From contig JAJFHS010000039.1 in the NCBI GenBank assembly GCA_021775475.1, forward strand, positions 62,001 through 126,000: a DNA stretch of 64,000 nucleotides, given 5' to 3'. A program made the translations under genes and the position numbers. Within the stretch, counting starts at the first letter, position 1. The number at the start of each line of letters is the position of its first letter. Source of the stretch: Hyphomicrobiales bacterium (GTDB lineage Bacteria > Pseudomonadota > Alphaproteobacteria > Rhizobiales > JAJFHR01). The notes under the pieces are model-generated. The model saw nothing but the letters and a program-made list of their open reading frames with translations. It did no database searches and had not been told where the DNA came from. Below are positions 34,012-42,450 of this stretch, piece after piece.

Positions 34012-34371
34012 TCAAGAGTGACTGACGGCTTCAAGCCTGATGGTTTTATGTCGATAATAATGCCAGCCAACGATTGCCAGAATAAGAAGATGAATGGCGG
34101 ATTTGGTCAGAAATGAAATGACGAGCCCCTCGGTCAGGTGAAACAGGGAGAATATAACCACAACCATCAAAACATCGGGTCTGGATTTCAACAGGCCGTA
34201 GACAATATAGGCAACAACAGCCAGCGAGATGGCGATGTTTAAAAAACGATAGGAGAAGATGCCAAACCCAAAATCAAACCGACCGGTGAATTGATAGACA
34301 ATTACACTCAAGACACACAGGCCAAACAAAACCTCCAGAAAAATCAAACCCCAGCGCTCGGTTTTGTTCAT
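34012..34371 (-). CDS. Small membrane protein in the metal-ATPase operon
   Basis: 119 residues from ATG 34371 (AAGGA nine bases upstream); TTG 34413 is a weaker alternative. Four hydrophobic segments are seen (IFLEVLFGLCVLSVIVYQF, FLNIAISLAVVAYIVYGLL, VLMVVVIFSLFHLTEGLVIS, AIHLLILAIVGWHYYRH). It precedes the P-type ATPase gene by 66 bp and follows a MerR-type promoter. The repeated short helices and a terminal WHYYRHK are distinctive. Family not recognised; it may be an accessory subunit of the pump. Confidence 0.7.
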   Translation of the reverse strand: MNKTERWGLIFLEVLFGLCVLSVIVYQFTGRFDFGFGIFSYRFLNIAISLAVVAYIVYGLLKSRPDVLMVVVIFSLFHLTEGLVISFLTKSAIHLLILAIVGWHYYRHKTIRLEAVSHS

Positions 34372-34425
34372 TGCTCTTAATCCTTCCGGTGTAACAGAAT
34401 TCTGGATTTTCAAATCAGGCTCTCA

Positions 34426-34456
34426 ACATAATCGCCGTACCATAGTACGGAATCAA
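34426..34456 (-). promoter_or_regulatory. MerR-type promoter ahead of the metal-ATPase operon
   Basis: On the minus strand, -35 TTGATT (34456-34451), a 19-bp spacer and -10 TTATGT (34431-34426). The spacer holds an almost perfect dyad (plus strand GCCGTAC-CATA-GTACGGA, 34434-34451) that matches the mercury-operator core TCCGTAC-N4-GTACGGA except for one end base. Confidence 0.78.
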
Positions 34457-34502
34457 TAGTGAAAGTTTGAACACCTCTCAACCGGATACAGATGTGACAG
34501 CA

Positions 34503-34919
34503 TCAATTTTTTGGTAGCGGGTTTTCCATGGCCTCAATGATTGAACACCCGTCCAGTGCGCCTTGGGACGGACACGCGGCAATCACTTTGTTAAGAGCCG
34601 AACCCATTTGTTGCAATTGGGCGATTTTGCGTTCTACTTCTTGCAGCTTTTCACTTGCGCGCTCACGCACGTCAGCACAATCACTCCGTGGGTCAGCCCT
34701 GAGATTGAGCAACTCTTCAATTTCCCGCAACGAAAAACCCAACTCCTGCGCATGGCGAATAAAGCGGATTTTTTTAACAATCTCGTTTGAATAGGTTCTA
34801 TACCCACCATCGCGAGGTTTGAGAGGTTGTTCAATCAATCCTTTGCGCTCGTAGAAACGTATTGTTTCCACCCCGACACCGGCCCGGCGGGCGGTCTTGC
34901 TGATGGTCAGATTGTCCAT
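34503..34919 (-). CDS. merR: Mercury-type MerR transcriptional regulator
   Basis: 138 residues. The winged helix (ISKTARRAGVGVETIRFYER) is followed by a long dimerisation helix. Three cysteines at 81 (SDCADV), 116 (AACPSQG) and 125 (DGCSII) have the spacing of the three Hg(II) ligands of Tn501 MerR (82, 117, 126), including the nine-residue gap between the last two. Copper-type relatives keep only two. MerR twists DNA to activate promoters with 19-bp spacers. Three such promoters occur in this window. No merA or merT is present, which is odd for a mercury regulator. Confidence 0.85.
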   Translation of the reverse strand: MDNLTISKTARRAGVGVETIRFYERKGLIEQPLKPRDGGYRTYSNEIVKKIRFIRHAQELGFSLREIEELLNLRADPRSDCADVRERASEKLQEVERKIAQLQQMGSALNKVIAACPSQGALDGCSIIEAMENPLPKN

Positions 34920-34940
34920 GAGTGATTTCCCGGTTGATAA

Positions 34941-34980
34941 TTGAGATTCCGTACTTAAGTACAGTGTGTATATTTGTCAA
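34941..34980. promoter_or_regulatory. Divergent MerR-type promoter region (merR and SHOCT/multicopper oxidase)
   Basis: Plus strand: -35 TTGAGA (34941-34946), a 19-bp spacer with dyad TCCGTAC-TTAA-GTACAGT (34948-34965), and -10 GTGTAT (34966-34971), facing the genes at 35134 and 35391. Minus strand: -35 TTGACA (34980-34975), a 17-bp spacer and -10 TAAGTA (34957-34952), facing merR. The two promoters overlap at the dyad, so the regulator can repress its own gene while activating the other. Confidence 0.75.
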
Positions 34981-35133
34981 CAAAACCTGAATCAGAATCT
35001 GTTAATTAAGATTTTTGGTTACAGAGTGTTACTCAGGTGCTGATTGTAACATTCAGTTACAAATCTCCCTGTTTCGGACATCACCGGGTAACAGAAAGAC
35101 ACTTACAAGGTGTATAGGAAAAGGAGCAGTGTT

Positions 35134-35394
35134 ATGGGCTTTGGAATGATGGATGGTTCAGGATTTATGAGTGGCTGGGGCTGGGGCGGCATGGCCTTTG
35201 GAGGCATTATGATGATACTGTGGTTTGCTCTGATTATAGCTTTGATTGTCTTTTTATTCAGGTGGCTCAGCGGGTCATCGCGGCGAGATTCGAGCCAGGA
35301 TGCTGTTGATATTCTTAAACAACGCTATGCCCGCGGTGAAATTGATGCGAGCGAGCTGGAAGAACGCACACGTCAGTTGAGGGCAGACAAATGA
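35134..35394 (+). CDS. Small membrane protein with C-terminal SHOCT domain
   Basis: 86 residues from ATG 35134 (AAGGAG nearby; an earlier in-frame ATG at 35110 is less well placed). A Gly/Met/Trp-rich start (MGFGMMDGSGFMSGWGWGG) leads into one membrane helix (IMMILWFALIIALIVFLFR). A SHOCT motif ends the protein (DAVDILKQRYARGEIDASEL). SHOCT proteins often accompany copper-resistance genes. The stop overlaps the multicopper oxidase start by four bases. The Met-rich head could bind a soft metal; this is inference. Confidence 0.8.
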   Translation: MGFGMMDGSGFMSGWGWGGMAFGGIMMILWFALIIALIVFLFRWLSGSSRRDSSQDAVDILKQRYARGEIDASELEERTRQLRADK

Positions 35395-36896
35395 TTTCAC
35401 GTAGAGCAGCTCTTGGCGGCCTGCTGGCAGGCGGTGCCAGTCTGGCCACTGTCGGCGTATTAACAAACCGCTATACACAGCGCTGGATATTTGGTGCCCC
35501 GGCCTTTGCCACCGAGGCCAAATCCCTGACTATCCCCAAGCTTATGACAGGCGAGGTGCGTTCTGGCGTACGCACCTTTGATCTTGATATGCAAAAAGGG
35601 GTTTCGAGATTTTTCGACGGGATTGAAACGCCAACGCTTGGCATTAACGGGGCCTATCTGGGGCCGACATTGAAAATGCGCTCCGGCGAAAGCGTACAAA
35701 TGAATGTCACCAATAATATCGGTGAAGCCAGCACATTGCACTGGCACGGACTTCATTTGCCTGCCCGCGCTGATGGCGGGCCGCATCAGGTGATTGCCGA
35801 AGGTGACACCTGGTCACCAAAGTTTAGCGTCAAACAGCGCGCTTCGATGTTCTGGTATCACTCTCACATGGTTCCGCGCACCGGCCCCCAGGTATATCAG
35901 GGACTGGCGGGGATGATCTATGTGGATGATGAAGAGACATCGCGTCTGGACCTGCCAAGTGATTACGGGGTTGATGACATCCCGCTGGTTTTGCAGGACC
36001 GTGCTTTTAACAGGGACGGGTCATTCTACTATGGCACTTCCATGCCAAATGTAATGATGGGCATGCGTGGCAATGTTTTGCTGGTGAATGGCATGGTGCA
36101 GCCTTATTTTACGGCTAGTACAAACAAAATACGCCTACGTTTGCTGAACGGCTCCAACGCGCGCTTTTACACCATCGGTTTTGATGATGGCCGCACGTTT
36201 CAGCAAATTGGCTCAGACGGCGGTCTGCTGGAGCGTCCGTTTGAAACCACACAAATCACTCTTGCCCCGGCCGAACGGGCGCAAATCATTGTTGATGTGT
36301 CTGATGGCCAGCCGGTTCGCCTGCGCACCTTTGCTACGCCCAATAGCGGTATGATGGGTGGTGGTGGCATGATGGGTCAGATGATGGGTGATGATTTAAC
36401 GTTTGAGGTGCTTGATATCAGACCCGATGCCCAGCGTGCCAAATCGGCAAGAGTACCCGACAGGCTGATTACCCTTGCCCGGCCCGCCCCCTCGCAAGCG
36501 GTGCGTACGCGCCGCTTCATTATGCAAATGGGCGGCATGATGATGATGGGTGGAGGGTCATTTACGATTAATGGCAAGTCAATGGATATGAACCGCATCG
36601 ATGAGACTGTGCGTGTCAACACCACCGAGATCTGGCAAATAGAAAACACCTCAATGATGGCGCACCCGTTGCATATCCATGATGTGCAGTTCCGCATACT
36701 TGATCGCAATGGCGTGGCCCCGCCGCCGGGTGAAACCGGTTTGAAAGACACCGTTGTCGTCGCCCCAAATGAGCGTGTGCGCCTGCTCCTCAGTTTTTCC
36801 GATTATACCGACCCGGACAGACCTTACATGTATCACTGCCACATTCTCGAACACGAAGATGCTGGCATGATGGGACAGTTTGTGGTTAAAAGCTAA
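35391..36896 (+). CDS. Tat-exported multicopper oxidase (CueO/CopA-like)
   Basis: 501 residues. The Tat signal is SRRAALGGLLAGGASLATV. Type 2/3 copper ligands are in HWHGLHLPA and WYHSHM; the C-terminal HPLHIHDVQF and HCHILEHEDAGMMGQF provide type 1/2/3 ligands. A Met-rich stretch (GMMGGGGMMGQMMGDD, near residue 325, and GGMMMMGGG) is as in CueO, which has such a segment over the substrate copper site. It oxidises Cu(I) or phenolics in the periplasm. Regulated from the MerR-type promoter at 34941. Confidence 0.9.
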   Translation: MISRRAALGGLLAGGASLATVGVLTNRYTQRWIFGAPAFATEAKSLTIPKLMTGEVRSGVRTFDLDMQKGVSRFFDGIETPTLGINGAYLGPTLKMRSGESVQMNVTNNIGEASTLHWHGLHLPARADGGPHQVIAEGDTWSPKFSVKQRASMFWYHSHMVPRTGPQVYQGLAGMIYVDDEETSRLDLPSDYGVDDIPLVLQDRAFNRDGSFYYGTSMPNVMMGMRGNVLLVNGMVQPYFTASTNKIRLRLLNGSNARFYTIGFDDGRTFQQIGSDGGLLERPFETTQITLAPAERAQIIVDVSDGQPVRLRTFATPNSGMMGGGGMMGQMMGDDLTFEVLDIRPDAQRAKSARVPDRLITLARPAPSQAVRTRRFIMQMGGMMMMGGGSFTINGKSMDMNRIDETVRVNTTEIWQIENTSMMAHPLHIHDVQFRILDRNGVAPPPGETGLKDTVVVAPNERVRLLLSFSDYTDPDRPYMYHCHILEHEDAGMMGQFVVKS

Positions 36897-36937
36897 CCCG
36901 CTGATGCAATCCCTTTTGTTATAGTTTTATCGAGGTG

Positions 36938-36972
36938 CACCCCCGGCATTCAGAAGTTGGATGCCGGGGGTG
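36938..36972. terminator. Bidirectional terminator hairpin between convergent genes
   Basis: CACCCCCGGCAT (36938-36949) pairs perfectly with ATGCCGGGGGTG (36961-36972) around an 11-base loop, between the convergent multicopper oxidase and YVTN-propeller genes. T-rich stretches occur a short way downstream on both strands (TTATTTTTT on plus). Confidence 0.78.
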
Positions 36973-36982
36973 GAGAGGAAGG

Positions 36983-38113
36983 TTATTTTTTCATTACAAT
37001 ATCAACGACCTGTTTCATTTCCGGGCTTGAAACTGTTGTCAGGATGGTGTCATCGTTTGGATCGTCGGGATTGTTGATTTTAAATACCGTTACCCGTCCG
37101 CCGCGCTCATGACCGAGATAAAGTTTTGTGGCTTCGGAAGTTGCCCAAATCCCATGCGGGTCACCGGTAAACTCAGGACCGGTCCATTGCTTGACGATCT
37201 TGTAGGTTTTACGATCAATCACAACAAGTTTGCCTTCCGGGTCAGGATTGGCACTGCTGGGCTTGGGACCGCCAATAGAGATATAGGCAAGGTTTCCGAC
37301 AAAGGCCACATGATTGGCGCGTGGTCCGATTTTCATCCCCTCGACAATAACGCTCAAGTCTGAAGTGCGCAGCACAGAGAGTTTTCCGGCTCCCTTGTGT
37401 ACCAGAAAAATCTCTTTATTGTCTGGGGAAACCAGGCCAAAAGGTGTGAACGGAGCAACAAGCTTCTGACTGCCAACAGGTTTTCGATTTGCAACGTCAT
37501 ATTTTTCCAGACGTTTTTCTTTACCAGCGGCCACAAACGCAAATTTGCCATCGGACGTAAAACTGACCATAGAGGGGCCTTTAACGGTCGGCAAAACAGC
37601 AATTTCCGGCATCCGTTTGGTGCGGATGGTTGATGTATTGTGAAGTTTTGCAGAATCAAGTTCCAGCACAGATATGTAATTTTCCCCCCGCATTGCCGTC
37701 CAGACTTCTTTACCACTAGGAGCTACCACAGCCAAGTGGGGCTCACGCCCAACGGGTGTGTAGCCAAGCAATGTGTTTGTCTTCGTATCGATTGCCGCAA
37801 CTGTGCCGGATATCCGATTGGCAACCAGCAAGGTTTTCCCATCCGGTGTGAGCCATAAACCATGGGTGCCAACCTGGCCATTGTAAAACGCCGCCAGAGG
37901 CTTGTCGCCATCGCAAGGCCCGGAAGGTTGCGGTGTGCCCGGCTGAGCAGGGTCAGATCCCAGACAAATAGTATTCACTACCTTGTCTGTATGTGTATCG
38001 ATAACCGTTATTGACTGGGTTTTTTCGTTTGCCGTATATGCAATATCTGCAAAAGCGGAACCGGAGCTTGCCGCAAGCGCAATTGCCGTTGTGGCCAGTA
38101 GTTTATTCAACAT
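36983..38113 (-). CDS. Exported YVTN-type beta-propeller protein
   Basis: 376 residues from ATG 38113 (AGGA six to seven bases upstream; frame open to 38158 rejected). Signal peptide MLNKLLATTAIALAASSGSA. Repeats of a YncE-like seven-blade propeller are visible: ITVIDTHTDKVVNTICLGSD, VAAIDTKTNTLLGYTPVG, LVVIDRKTYKIVKQWTG. It lies in the periplasm. Such proteins are found near copper and cytochrome c genes, but no catalytic function can be read here. Confidence 0.82.
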   Translation of the reverse strand: MLNKLLATTAIALAASSGSAFADIAYTANEKTQSITVIDTHTDKVVNTICLGSDPAQPGTPQPSGPCDGDKPLAAFYNGQVGTHGLWLTPDGKTLLVANRISGTVAAIDTKTNTLLGYTPVGREPHLAVVAPSGKEVWTAMRGENYISVLELDSAKLHNTSTIRTKRMPEIAVLPTVKGPSMVSFTSDGKFAFVAAGKEKRLEKYDVANRKPVGSQKLVAPFTPFGLVSPDNKEIFLVHKGAGKLSVLRTSDLSVIVEGMKIGPRANHVAFVGNLAYISIGGPKPSSANPDPEGKLVVIDRKTYKIVKQWTGPEFTGDPHGIWATSEATKLYLGHERGGRVTVFKINNPDDPNDDTILTTVSSPEMKQVVDIVMKK

Positions 38114-38222
38114 TATGTGTCCTATCAAAATTGGAGGGTACATACGTAGATACGGCATGGAGCGAAATTTATTCCGTTTCGGATTTTATTTGTCCAAGAA
38201 TTTTGATTAGGAAAAACAGATT

Positions 38223-39002
38223 CTAAGTAAACTGTGCTCTAATCACTTGAGCGGCTGATTTGAGTTCATTTTCCGAAAACCCTCCGGCCAGTCCAAATCC
38301 GACAGTCCCGTCGGCCCATGTGACGACGCCGGTTTTAGCAGTTTGTGCATAGAGCATTTTCGTTGCTTTTGTCGCAGGGATATCATTTCGAACATATAAA
38401 ACGATGCGTCTTCCCTCCTTGTTTTCATACATAAGCATAGCGGCCGGTGATGTTTCGCCAATCATCAGCCTGCCGCCGACGAGTTCAAAACCCAAATCCC
38501 CCAACTTTGGAATTCGAAAACTCATATCCATACGAGTGGAAAACCACGACGATAAATAACTGGCATCTGAACCGCTGACCTCAACGGGGTGTCGTTTTTC
38601 CGGCGAGTAGACAACGTAAGCAGCGCTGGAGCGTTGTGCCAGTTGCTCAAGAAAGGGGCGGTCTGAATTATTTAAATCGCGCAAAAACCACCCAAGTCCG
38701 ATACCAAGAAACAATCCCGCTGCAGCCGTCATTACCGGTATCAGCCGCCGCCGGGGGTGCCCGTCACGAGCCAGCGAAATATAGGTTGATGAAACCGGGG
38801 CATCGAACCCATCATCGAAAGTTTCATAAATAGCAGAGTTGATTTTCTGATAATCAGCAATCTCGGCGGCAGCTTTGGGGTGCGATGCCAGATAGGTCTC
38901 AACCTGAGCTTTTCGTTCGGGCGACAGCTTTTTGTCCACGTAGGCGTGCAAATCATCAGTGGTAAAAACCGGATTATCTTTGTCGTTCATTTTGTCTATC
39001 AT
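38223..39002 (-). CDS. Membrane anti-sigma factor
   Basis: 259 residues. The N-terminal cytoplasmic segment (DDLHAYVDKKLSPERKAQVE, YLASHPKAAAEIADY) is the typical anti-sigma entry seen in RskA/ChrR-like proteins. One membrane helix (LIPVMTAAAGLFLGIGLGWF) and a periplasmic domain follow. There is no HxxxCxxC zinc motif. It starts with four-base overlap after the ECF sigma gene, the normal arrangement for a co-regulated pair. The signal sensed across the membrane is unknown. Confidence 0.85.
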   Translation of the reverse strand: MIDKMNDKDNPVFTTDDLHAYVDKKLSPERKAQVETYLASHPKAAAEIADYQKINSAIYETFDDGFDAPVSSTYISLARDGHPRRRLIPVMTAAAGLFLGIGLGWFLRDLNNSDRPFLEQLAQRSSAAYVVYSPEKRHPVEVSGSDASYLSSWFSTRMDMSFRIPKLGDLGFELVGGRLMIGETSPAAMLMYENKEGRRIVLYVRNDIPATKATKMLYAQTAKTGVVTWADGTVGFGLAGGFSENELKSAAQVIRAQFT

Positions 39003-39511
39003 TTTACTATACGGATCACCGTCTTTCGTTCAGCCATTTCAAGTTTTTCGCGAAGTCTGGCACGCCCGCGATGCAGGCGCGACATTAATGTCCCCACCGG
39101 AATGGACAGAACTTCCGCAGCTTGCGCATAGCTCAGTTCATCCAGTCCAACAAGAATAACCACTTCTTTGTGTTTTTCCGGCAAACGGTCGATTTCTGCA
39201 AGAATTTCCTGACGGTTTATGTGGTCTTCCTGATTGGCATTTTGAGATGCCGGTTCATTGAACTCGGTTAACGGAACACAGAAATTTCGTTTGGACTGAT
39301 AACTCAACGAATCGATATACAGGTTGCGCATAATGGCGAATAACCAGGGACGCAAACGCCGGTTTCTCTGCCAAAGGGAAAAACGGCGAAGCGCGCGTTC
39401 CAGACAGCTTTGAACAAGATCGTCGGCGGCTTCAAAATCACGCGTAAGAGCCCAGGCATAACGCCTCAAATGTGGTATTTCCTCAATAAGCAGCGAGCGG
39501 TCCAGAAACAC
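38999..39511 (-). CDS. ECF-family RNA polymerase sigma factor
   Basis: 170 residues. Region 2 (WALTRDFEAADDLVQSCLER, then RRFSLWQRNRRLRPWLFAIM) and region 4 (LPEKHKEVVILVGLDELSYA, QAAEVLSIPVGTLMSRLHRG) are clear and there is no region 3, as usual. It is held by the anti-sigma factor encoded downstream. It faces away from the plus-strand thiol/copper cluster that begins at 39742. Its target promoters cannot be read here. Confidence 0.9.
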   Translation of the reverse strand: MFLDRSLLIEEIPHLRRYAWALTRDFEAADDLVQSCLERALRRFSLWQRNRRLRPWLFAIMRNLYIDSLSYQSKRNFCVPLTEFNEPASQNANQEDHINRQEILAEIDRLPEKHKEVVILVGLDELSYAQAAEVLSIPVGTLMSRLHRGRARLREKLEMAERKTVIRIVK

Positions 39512-39741
39512 GGGTCCAATTACTTTCCTATAGTCTACTGGCGGCGAATGCCCATCGGCAATTCCCGGTTAAACAGGGGTCTCAATAGCATATACACTAA
39601 AAAGCCAAACTTATTCCCTGGCGACACTTTATTTCAGAACAACCGTTAATCAGGGTGTGTTGAATATTCTGTTCAAGTGATCGCAAAGGATTGGACAATG
39701 GGCTCTTGAAGTCAATCCGGACCTGTGATAGCCATCAGGCT

Positions 39742-40089
39742 ATGAGTAGAATGCTATTTCAGCGTATTTTTGCAGCCCTGCTGGTGCTGTCTTTTGTAGT
39801 TGTCCTGCCGATGCAGGGAATTGCAACGGCAGTTTCTACAACGACTTCTTCTGTCCCTTGGGCAGGTGACGCTGATAACCCAACCCCGGGTGATTGCGTT
39901 GATTGCAACACCTCACTTTCCATGAGTACGCTCTGCCCGACTGTCTTTTGCGTTGGCATCACAGGGATTGTTCTTGAAAAATCAAGAACGGTAAAACCTT
40001 CTTCGAATATGCATCTCAGATCAATTTCGATCGCCGGTGTCGGGATACCCATCCCACCTGATCTCGATCCTCCACAACTCTCCATCTAA
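39742..40089 (+). CDS. Small exported cysteine-containing protein
   Basis: 115 residues from ATG 39742 (MSRMLFQRIFAALLVLSFVV). Signal peptide up to about residue 27. The mature part has GDCVDCNTSLSMSTLCPTVFC, with four cysteines in 19 residues, then a hydrophobic patch and a proline-rich tail (PPDLDPPQLSI). This layout resembles small DUF2946-type proteins near copper-resistance genes, by eye only. The first gene of the plus-strand thiol/copper cluster, divergent from the ECF sigma gene. The 229-bp gap 39513-39741 shows no clear operator. Confidence 0.6.
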   Translation: MSRMLFQRIFAALLVLSFVVVLPMQGIATAVSTTTSSVPWAGDADNPTPGDCVDCNTSLSMSTLCPTVFCVGITGIVLEKSRTVKPSSNMHLRSISIAGVGIPIPPDLDPPQLSI

Positions 40090-40106
40090 ACAGAAAGTGC
40101 ATTGAT

Positions 40107-40119
40107 AGCCCAAAGGGCT
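40107..40119 (+). terminator. Small hairpin in the gap 40090-40368
   Basis: AGCCC-AAA-GGGCT (40107-40119), followed by TGTC. It is short and without a T-run, so a weak terminator or processing site. Nothing else is recognisable in this 279-bp gap before the first TlpA gene. Confidence 0.3.
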
Positions 40120-40368
40120 TGTCAGTGCGGTTTGCCCGTTGCCATTTGGTGGCTCCGGGCTGGTCTTCCCGTGGAGAACCGTCGCTTGTCGACACCCTCT
40201 CTCCATGGCTGATGAATGGAGAATTGTACAAATGTTGAACCTAACTATTTCCCATCAATCTGATTTGAAGGTGGGGGGTAAGCTTTTCCCCAGTGATTTT
40301 CAGGTCAATTTTATTGCCGGATTACCGCGCCCAAGAGGGCGGAATTTCTGTGGACGTGGATTTCAACC

Positions 40369-41043
40369 ATGACTGAAACCTCAACTCAACACACTGCTGA
40401 AATGCACCTGTCAACCAATCAAAATCCGCCTCGAACCTGGCATCGTTGGATATTTATCCTGCCGGTGGTTCTCTTCGCAGGAACGGCAATAATTTTCCTG
40501 GTTAACCTGGGAAAGGATCCGAGCTTTCTGCCCTCGACCCTGATCGGAAAACCAGTACCTGAATTCAGCCTGCCCGCGGTGAGAGGCCGGACTCTGGATA
40601 AGGTCAAAGGCCAGGCTCTGGGTCTGGCAAACACAGACCTTGTGGGTGAGGTTTCGCTGGTCAACGTATTTGCATCCTGGTGCACCGCTTGTCGGGCAGA
40701 ACACCCGTTGTTCATGCGTCTGAAAGTTGCCGACATTGTTCCCATTCATGGCCTCAACTACAAGGACAATCCCGAAGATGCCACAGCTTGGTTGGACGAA
40801 CTTGGTGATCCATACACGCGCATAGGGTCCGATTTTAACGGTCGCGCAGGAATTGAATGGGGTGTTTATGGTGTTCCCGAGACCTTCGTCATCAGCAAGG
40901 ATGGCCGAATTGTATACAAGGTCGTTGGGGCAATTACGCCAAGGATACTTAAAGAAACGCTTCTTCCCATGATCAGACGATTACAAAAAGAAAAACCCGC
41001 CACTGCGCCTGCAACGACGAATTCAAGGGAAAATATATCATGA
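40369..41043 (+). CDS. Thioredoxin-like protein, CcmG/DsbE type
   Basis: 224 residues. One N-terminal membrane helix (IFILPVVLFAGTAIIFLV) anchors a periplasmic thioredoxin domain. The entry FSLPAVRGRTLDKVKG, the redox motif WCTAC (in VFASWCTACRAEHPL) and YGVPETFVISKDGRI are typical of CcmG/DsbE, which reduces apocytochrome c cysteines. A CcdA and a cytochrome c gene lie in the same cluster. The stop overlaps the next gene by four bases. The cytoplasmic tail is Thr-rich. TlpA-like copper-chaperone function is the alternative. Confidence 0.85.
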   Translation: MTETSTQHTAEMHLSTNQNPPRTWHRWIFILPVVLFAGTAIIFLVNLGKDPSFLPSTLIGKPVPEFSLPAVRGRTLDKVKGQALGLANTDLVGEVSLVNVFASWCTACRAEHPLFMRLKVADIVPIHGLNYKDNPEDATAWLDELGDPYTRIGSDFNGRAGIEWGVYGVPETFVISKDGRIVYKVVGAITPRILKETLLPMIRRLQKEKPATAPATTNSRENIS

Positions 41044-41720
41044 TTTTGACTAAAGTGCGCAAGGTGGTGACTACGGCAAGTCTGTTGGCATCCTTGGCAC
41101 TGATATCCCTCGTGGTGACCAAATACTGGATTAATCCTTCCCCTGTCCCTGAAGTTGCGACAGTACCGGTTACGCTGAAGGCAAAACCATCTACAGGAGC
41201 GGGGGTTAACTTCACGCTTTTCAAAAAACCACGTCCGCTTTCTGAGTTCCAATTCGTGGATGGCGAGGGCCGCACCCTTAGTCTTGCCGACTTCCGGGGC
41301 AAGCTGGTTTTGTTGAATATCTGGGCCACCTGGTGTGTTCCCTGCCGTCGCGAAATGCCGGCACTTGATCGTCTTCAGGCCAAACTTGGCGGAAAGGAAT
41401 TCGAGGTCCTCGCGCTCTCGATCGATAAGGAGGGAAGTGTAGCCGTTAAGGCATTTTATGAGGAACTCGAACTTGATGCCTTAAGCATTTATGTCGATGC
41501 ATCCACGAAGGTGACACGCGAAATTGGCATTGTCGGCATTCCCACAACATTGCTGGTTGGCCGAGACGGCAACGAACTGGCAAGGCTTGTTGGACCCGCT
41601 GAATGGGATGATTCGAAAATTATTTCCTTTCTTCGCAAACAAATTACCAGGACGAAACAACTCCAAACGACATCCATTGATCAGCCCACAAATGACAAAA
41701 CCCAGGAGAATAACAGATGA
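41040..41720 (+). CDS. TlpA-family thioredoxin-like protein
   Basis: 226 residues with an N-terminal membrane helix (SLLASLALISLVVTKYWI) and a periplasmic TlpA domain: RTLSLADFRGKLVLLNIWAT, then the redox motif WCVPC, and GIVGIPTTLLVGRDGNE. It reduces or exchanges disulfides of periplasmic proteins, often those that carry copper (for example SCO). Overlaps the neighbours upstream and downstream by four bases. Two consecutive TlpA-type genes suggest different partners. Confidence 0.87.
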   Translation: MILTKVRKVVTTASLLASLALISLVVTKYWINPSPVPEVATVPVTLKAKPSTGAGVNFTLFKKPRPLSEFQFVDGEGRTLSLADFRGKLVLLNIWATWCVPCRREMPALDRLQAKLGGKEFEVLALSIDKEGSVAVKAFYEELELDALSIYVDASTKVTREIGIVGIPTTLLVGRDGNELARLVGPAEWDDSKIISFLRKQITRTKQLQTTSIDQPTNDKTQENNR

Positions 41721-42031
41721 CAACAAAACAACTGAAAAGCACGCCGGTTTCACTGGCCCAGGGCGTGGTGAACACACTCTGGCCCTACATCAGTGGAAGG
41801 CGCGGTCTGATTATTTTGGCTATCGGATTAGCAGTCGGGGGAATGGCTTTGAACTGGGGTTGGCTGGTTGCTGCAGGGTTAGCTCCCATCCTGCTGGCCC
41901 TTCTGCCCTGCGCTGTAATGTGTGGACTGGGGCTTTGTATGAACAAGGCCGGAGGAAAATCCTGCTCATCAAACGATAAAACCACGGCAGATGGGTCAAG
42001 CTTCAAGGGTGGACCAGACGAAAATGCGTAA
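41717..42031 (+). CDS. Small membrane protein in the thiol/copper cluster
   Basis: 104 residues. Two hydrophobic helices (GLIILAIGLAVGGMALNWGW and LVAAGLAPILLALLPCAVMC) with cysteines near the end (PCAVMCGLGLCMNKAGGKSC, four Cys) and a hydrophilic tail. Such small proteins (DUF2933-like) often accompany copper or mercury operons and may bind a metal at the membrane. The start overlaps the TlpA gene by four bases. Family assignment is tentative. Confidence 0.7.
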   Translation: MTTKQLKSTPVSLAQGVVNTLWPYISGRRGLIILAIGLAVGGMALNWGWLVAAGLAPILLALLPCAVMCGLGLCMNKAGGKSCSSNDKTTADGSSFKGGPDENA

Positions 42032-42110
42032 AGAACGAAAAGCACGTGACGGGATCCCAGATAGTTTCCCGTTTCATAACTTAACCATCAATTTTAACAA
42101 AGGAACCAAC

Positions 42111-42431
42111 ATGAAAACTCAACTTAAAACACTAACCGCTACGGCCATCCTGATCACCGGGATTATTTCTGCAACATCTGCCTATGCGGATGAAAACAAA
42201 AAGTCACCCGGACCGGCGATGGGCAGTCAGATGCAATCTGGTCAAATGTCTCCTGACATGATGAAGAACAACCAAAACGGCATGATGGGTATGATGAACA
42301 TGATGATGCAGATGAACCAGATGATGGCGACTTGCAACACCATGATGCAAAGCGCAATGAAGAATTCCGGCACACCGATGCCTGACGGCATGATGAAAAA
42401 AGGAGTACCAGGTAAAAAGAAGGAAGGTTAG
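42111..42431 (+). CDS. Exported methionine-rich protein
   Basis: 106 residues from ATG 42111 (AAAGGAACC upstream). Signal peptide MKTQLKTLTATAILITGIIS. The mature part has an exceptionally high Met content (KNNQNGMMGMMNMMMQMNQM, then CNTMMQSAMKNSG) with one Cys. Met-rich periplasmic proteins bind Cu(I) or Ag(I). Next to SCO, TlpA and cupredoxin-like genes, a copper-buffer or copper-carrier role is plausible. The 3' end is followed by a terminator. Confidence 0.75.
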   Translation: MKTQLKTLTATAILITGIISATSAYADENKKSPGPAMGSQMQSGQMSPDMMKNNQNGMMGMMNMMMQMNQMMATCNTMMQSAMKNSGTPMPDGMMKKGVPGKKKEG

Positions 42432-42450
42432 TTAACCCAAATGAATTGGA

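Noticed and set aside
35110-35133. Earlier ATG for the SHOCT protein
   Set aside because: It lies at the ribosome-binding site of ATG 35134 and adds only basic residues (MYRKRSSV) not typical of the family.
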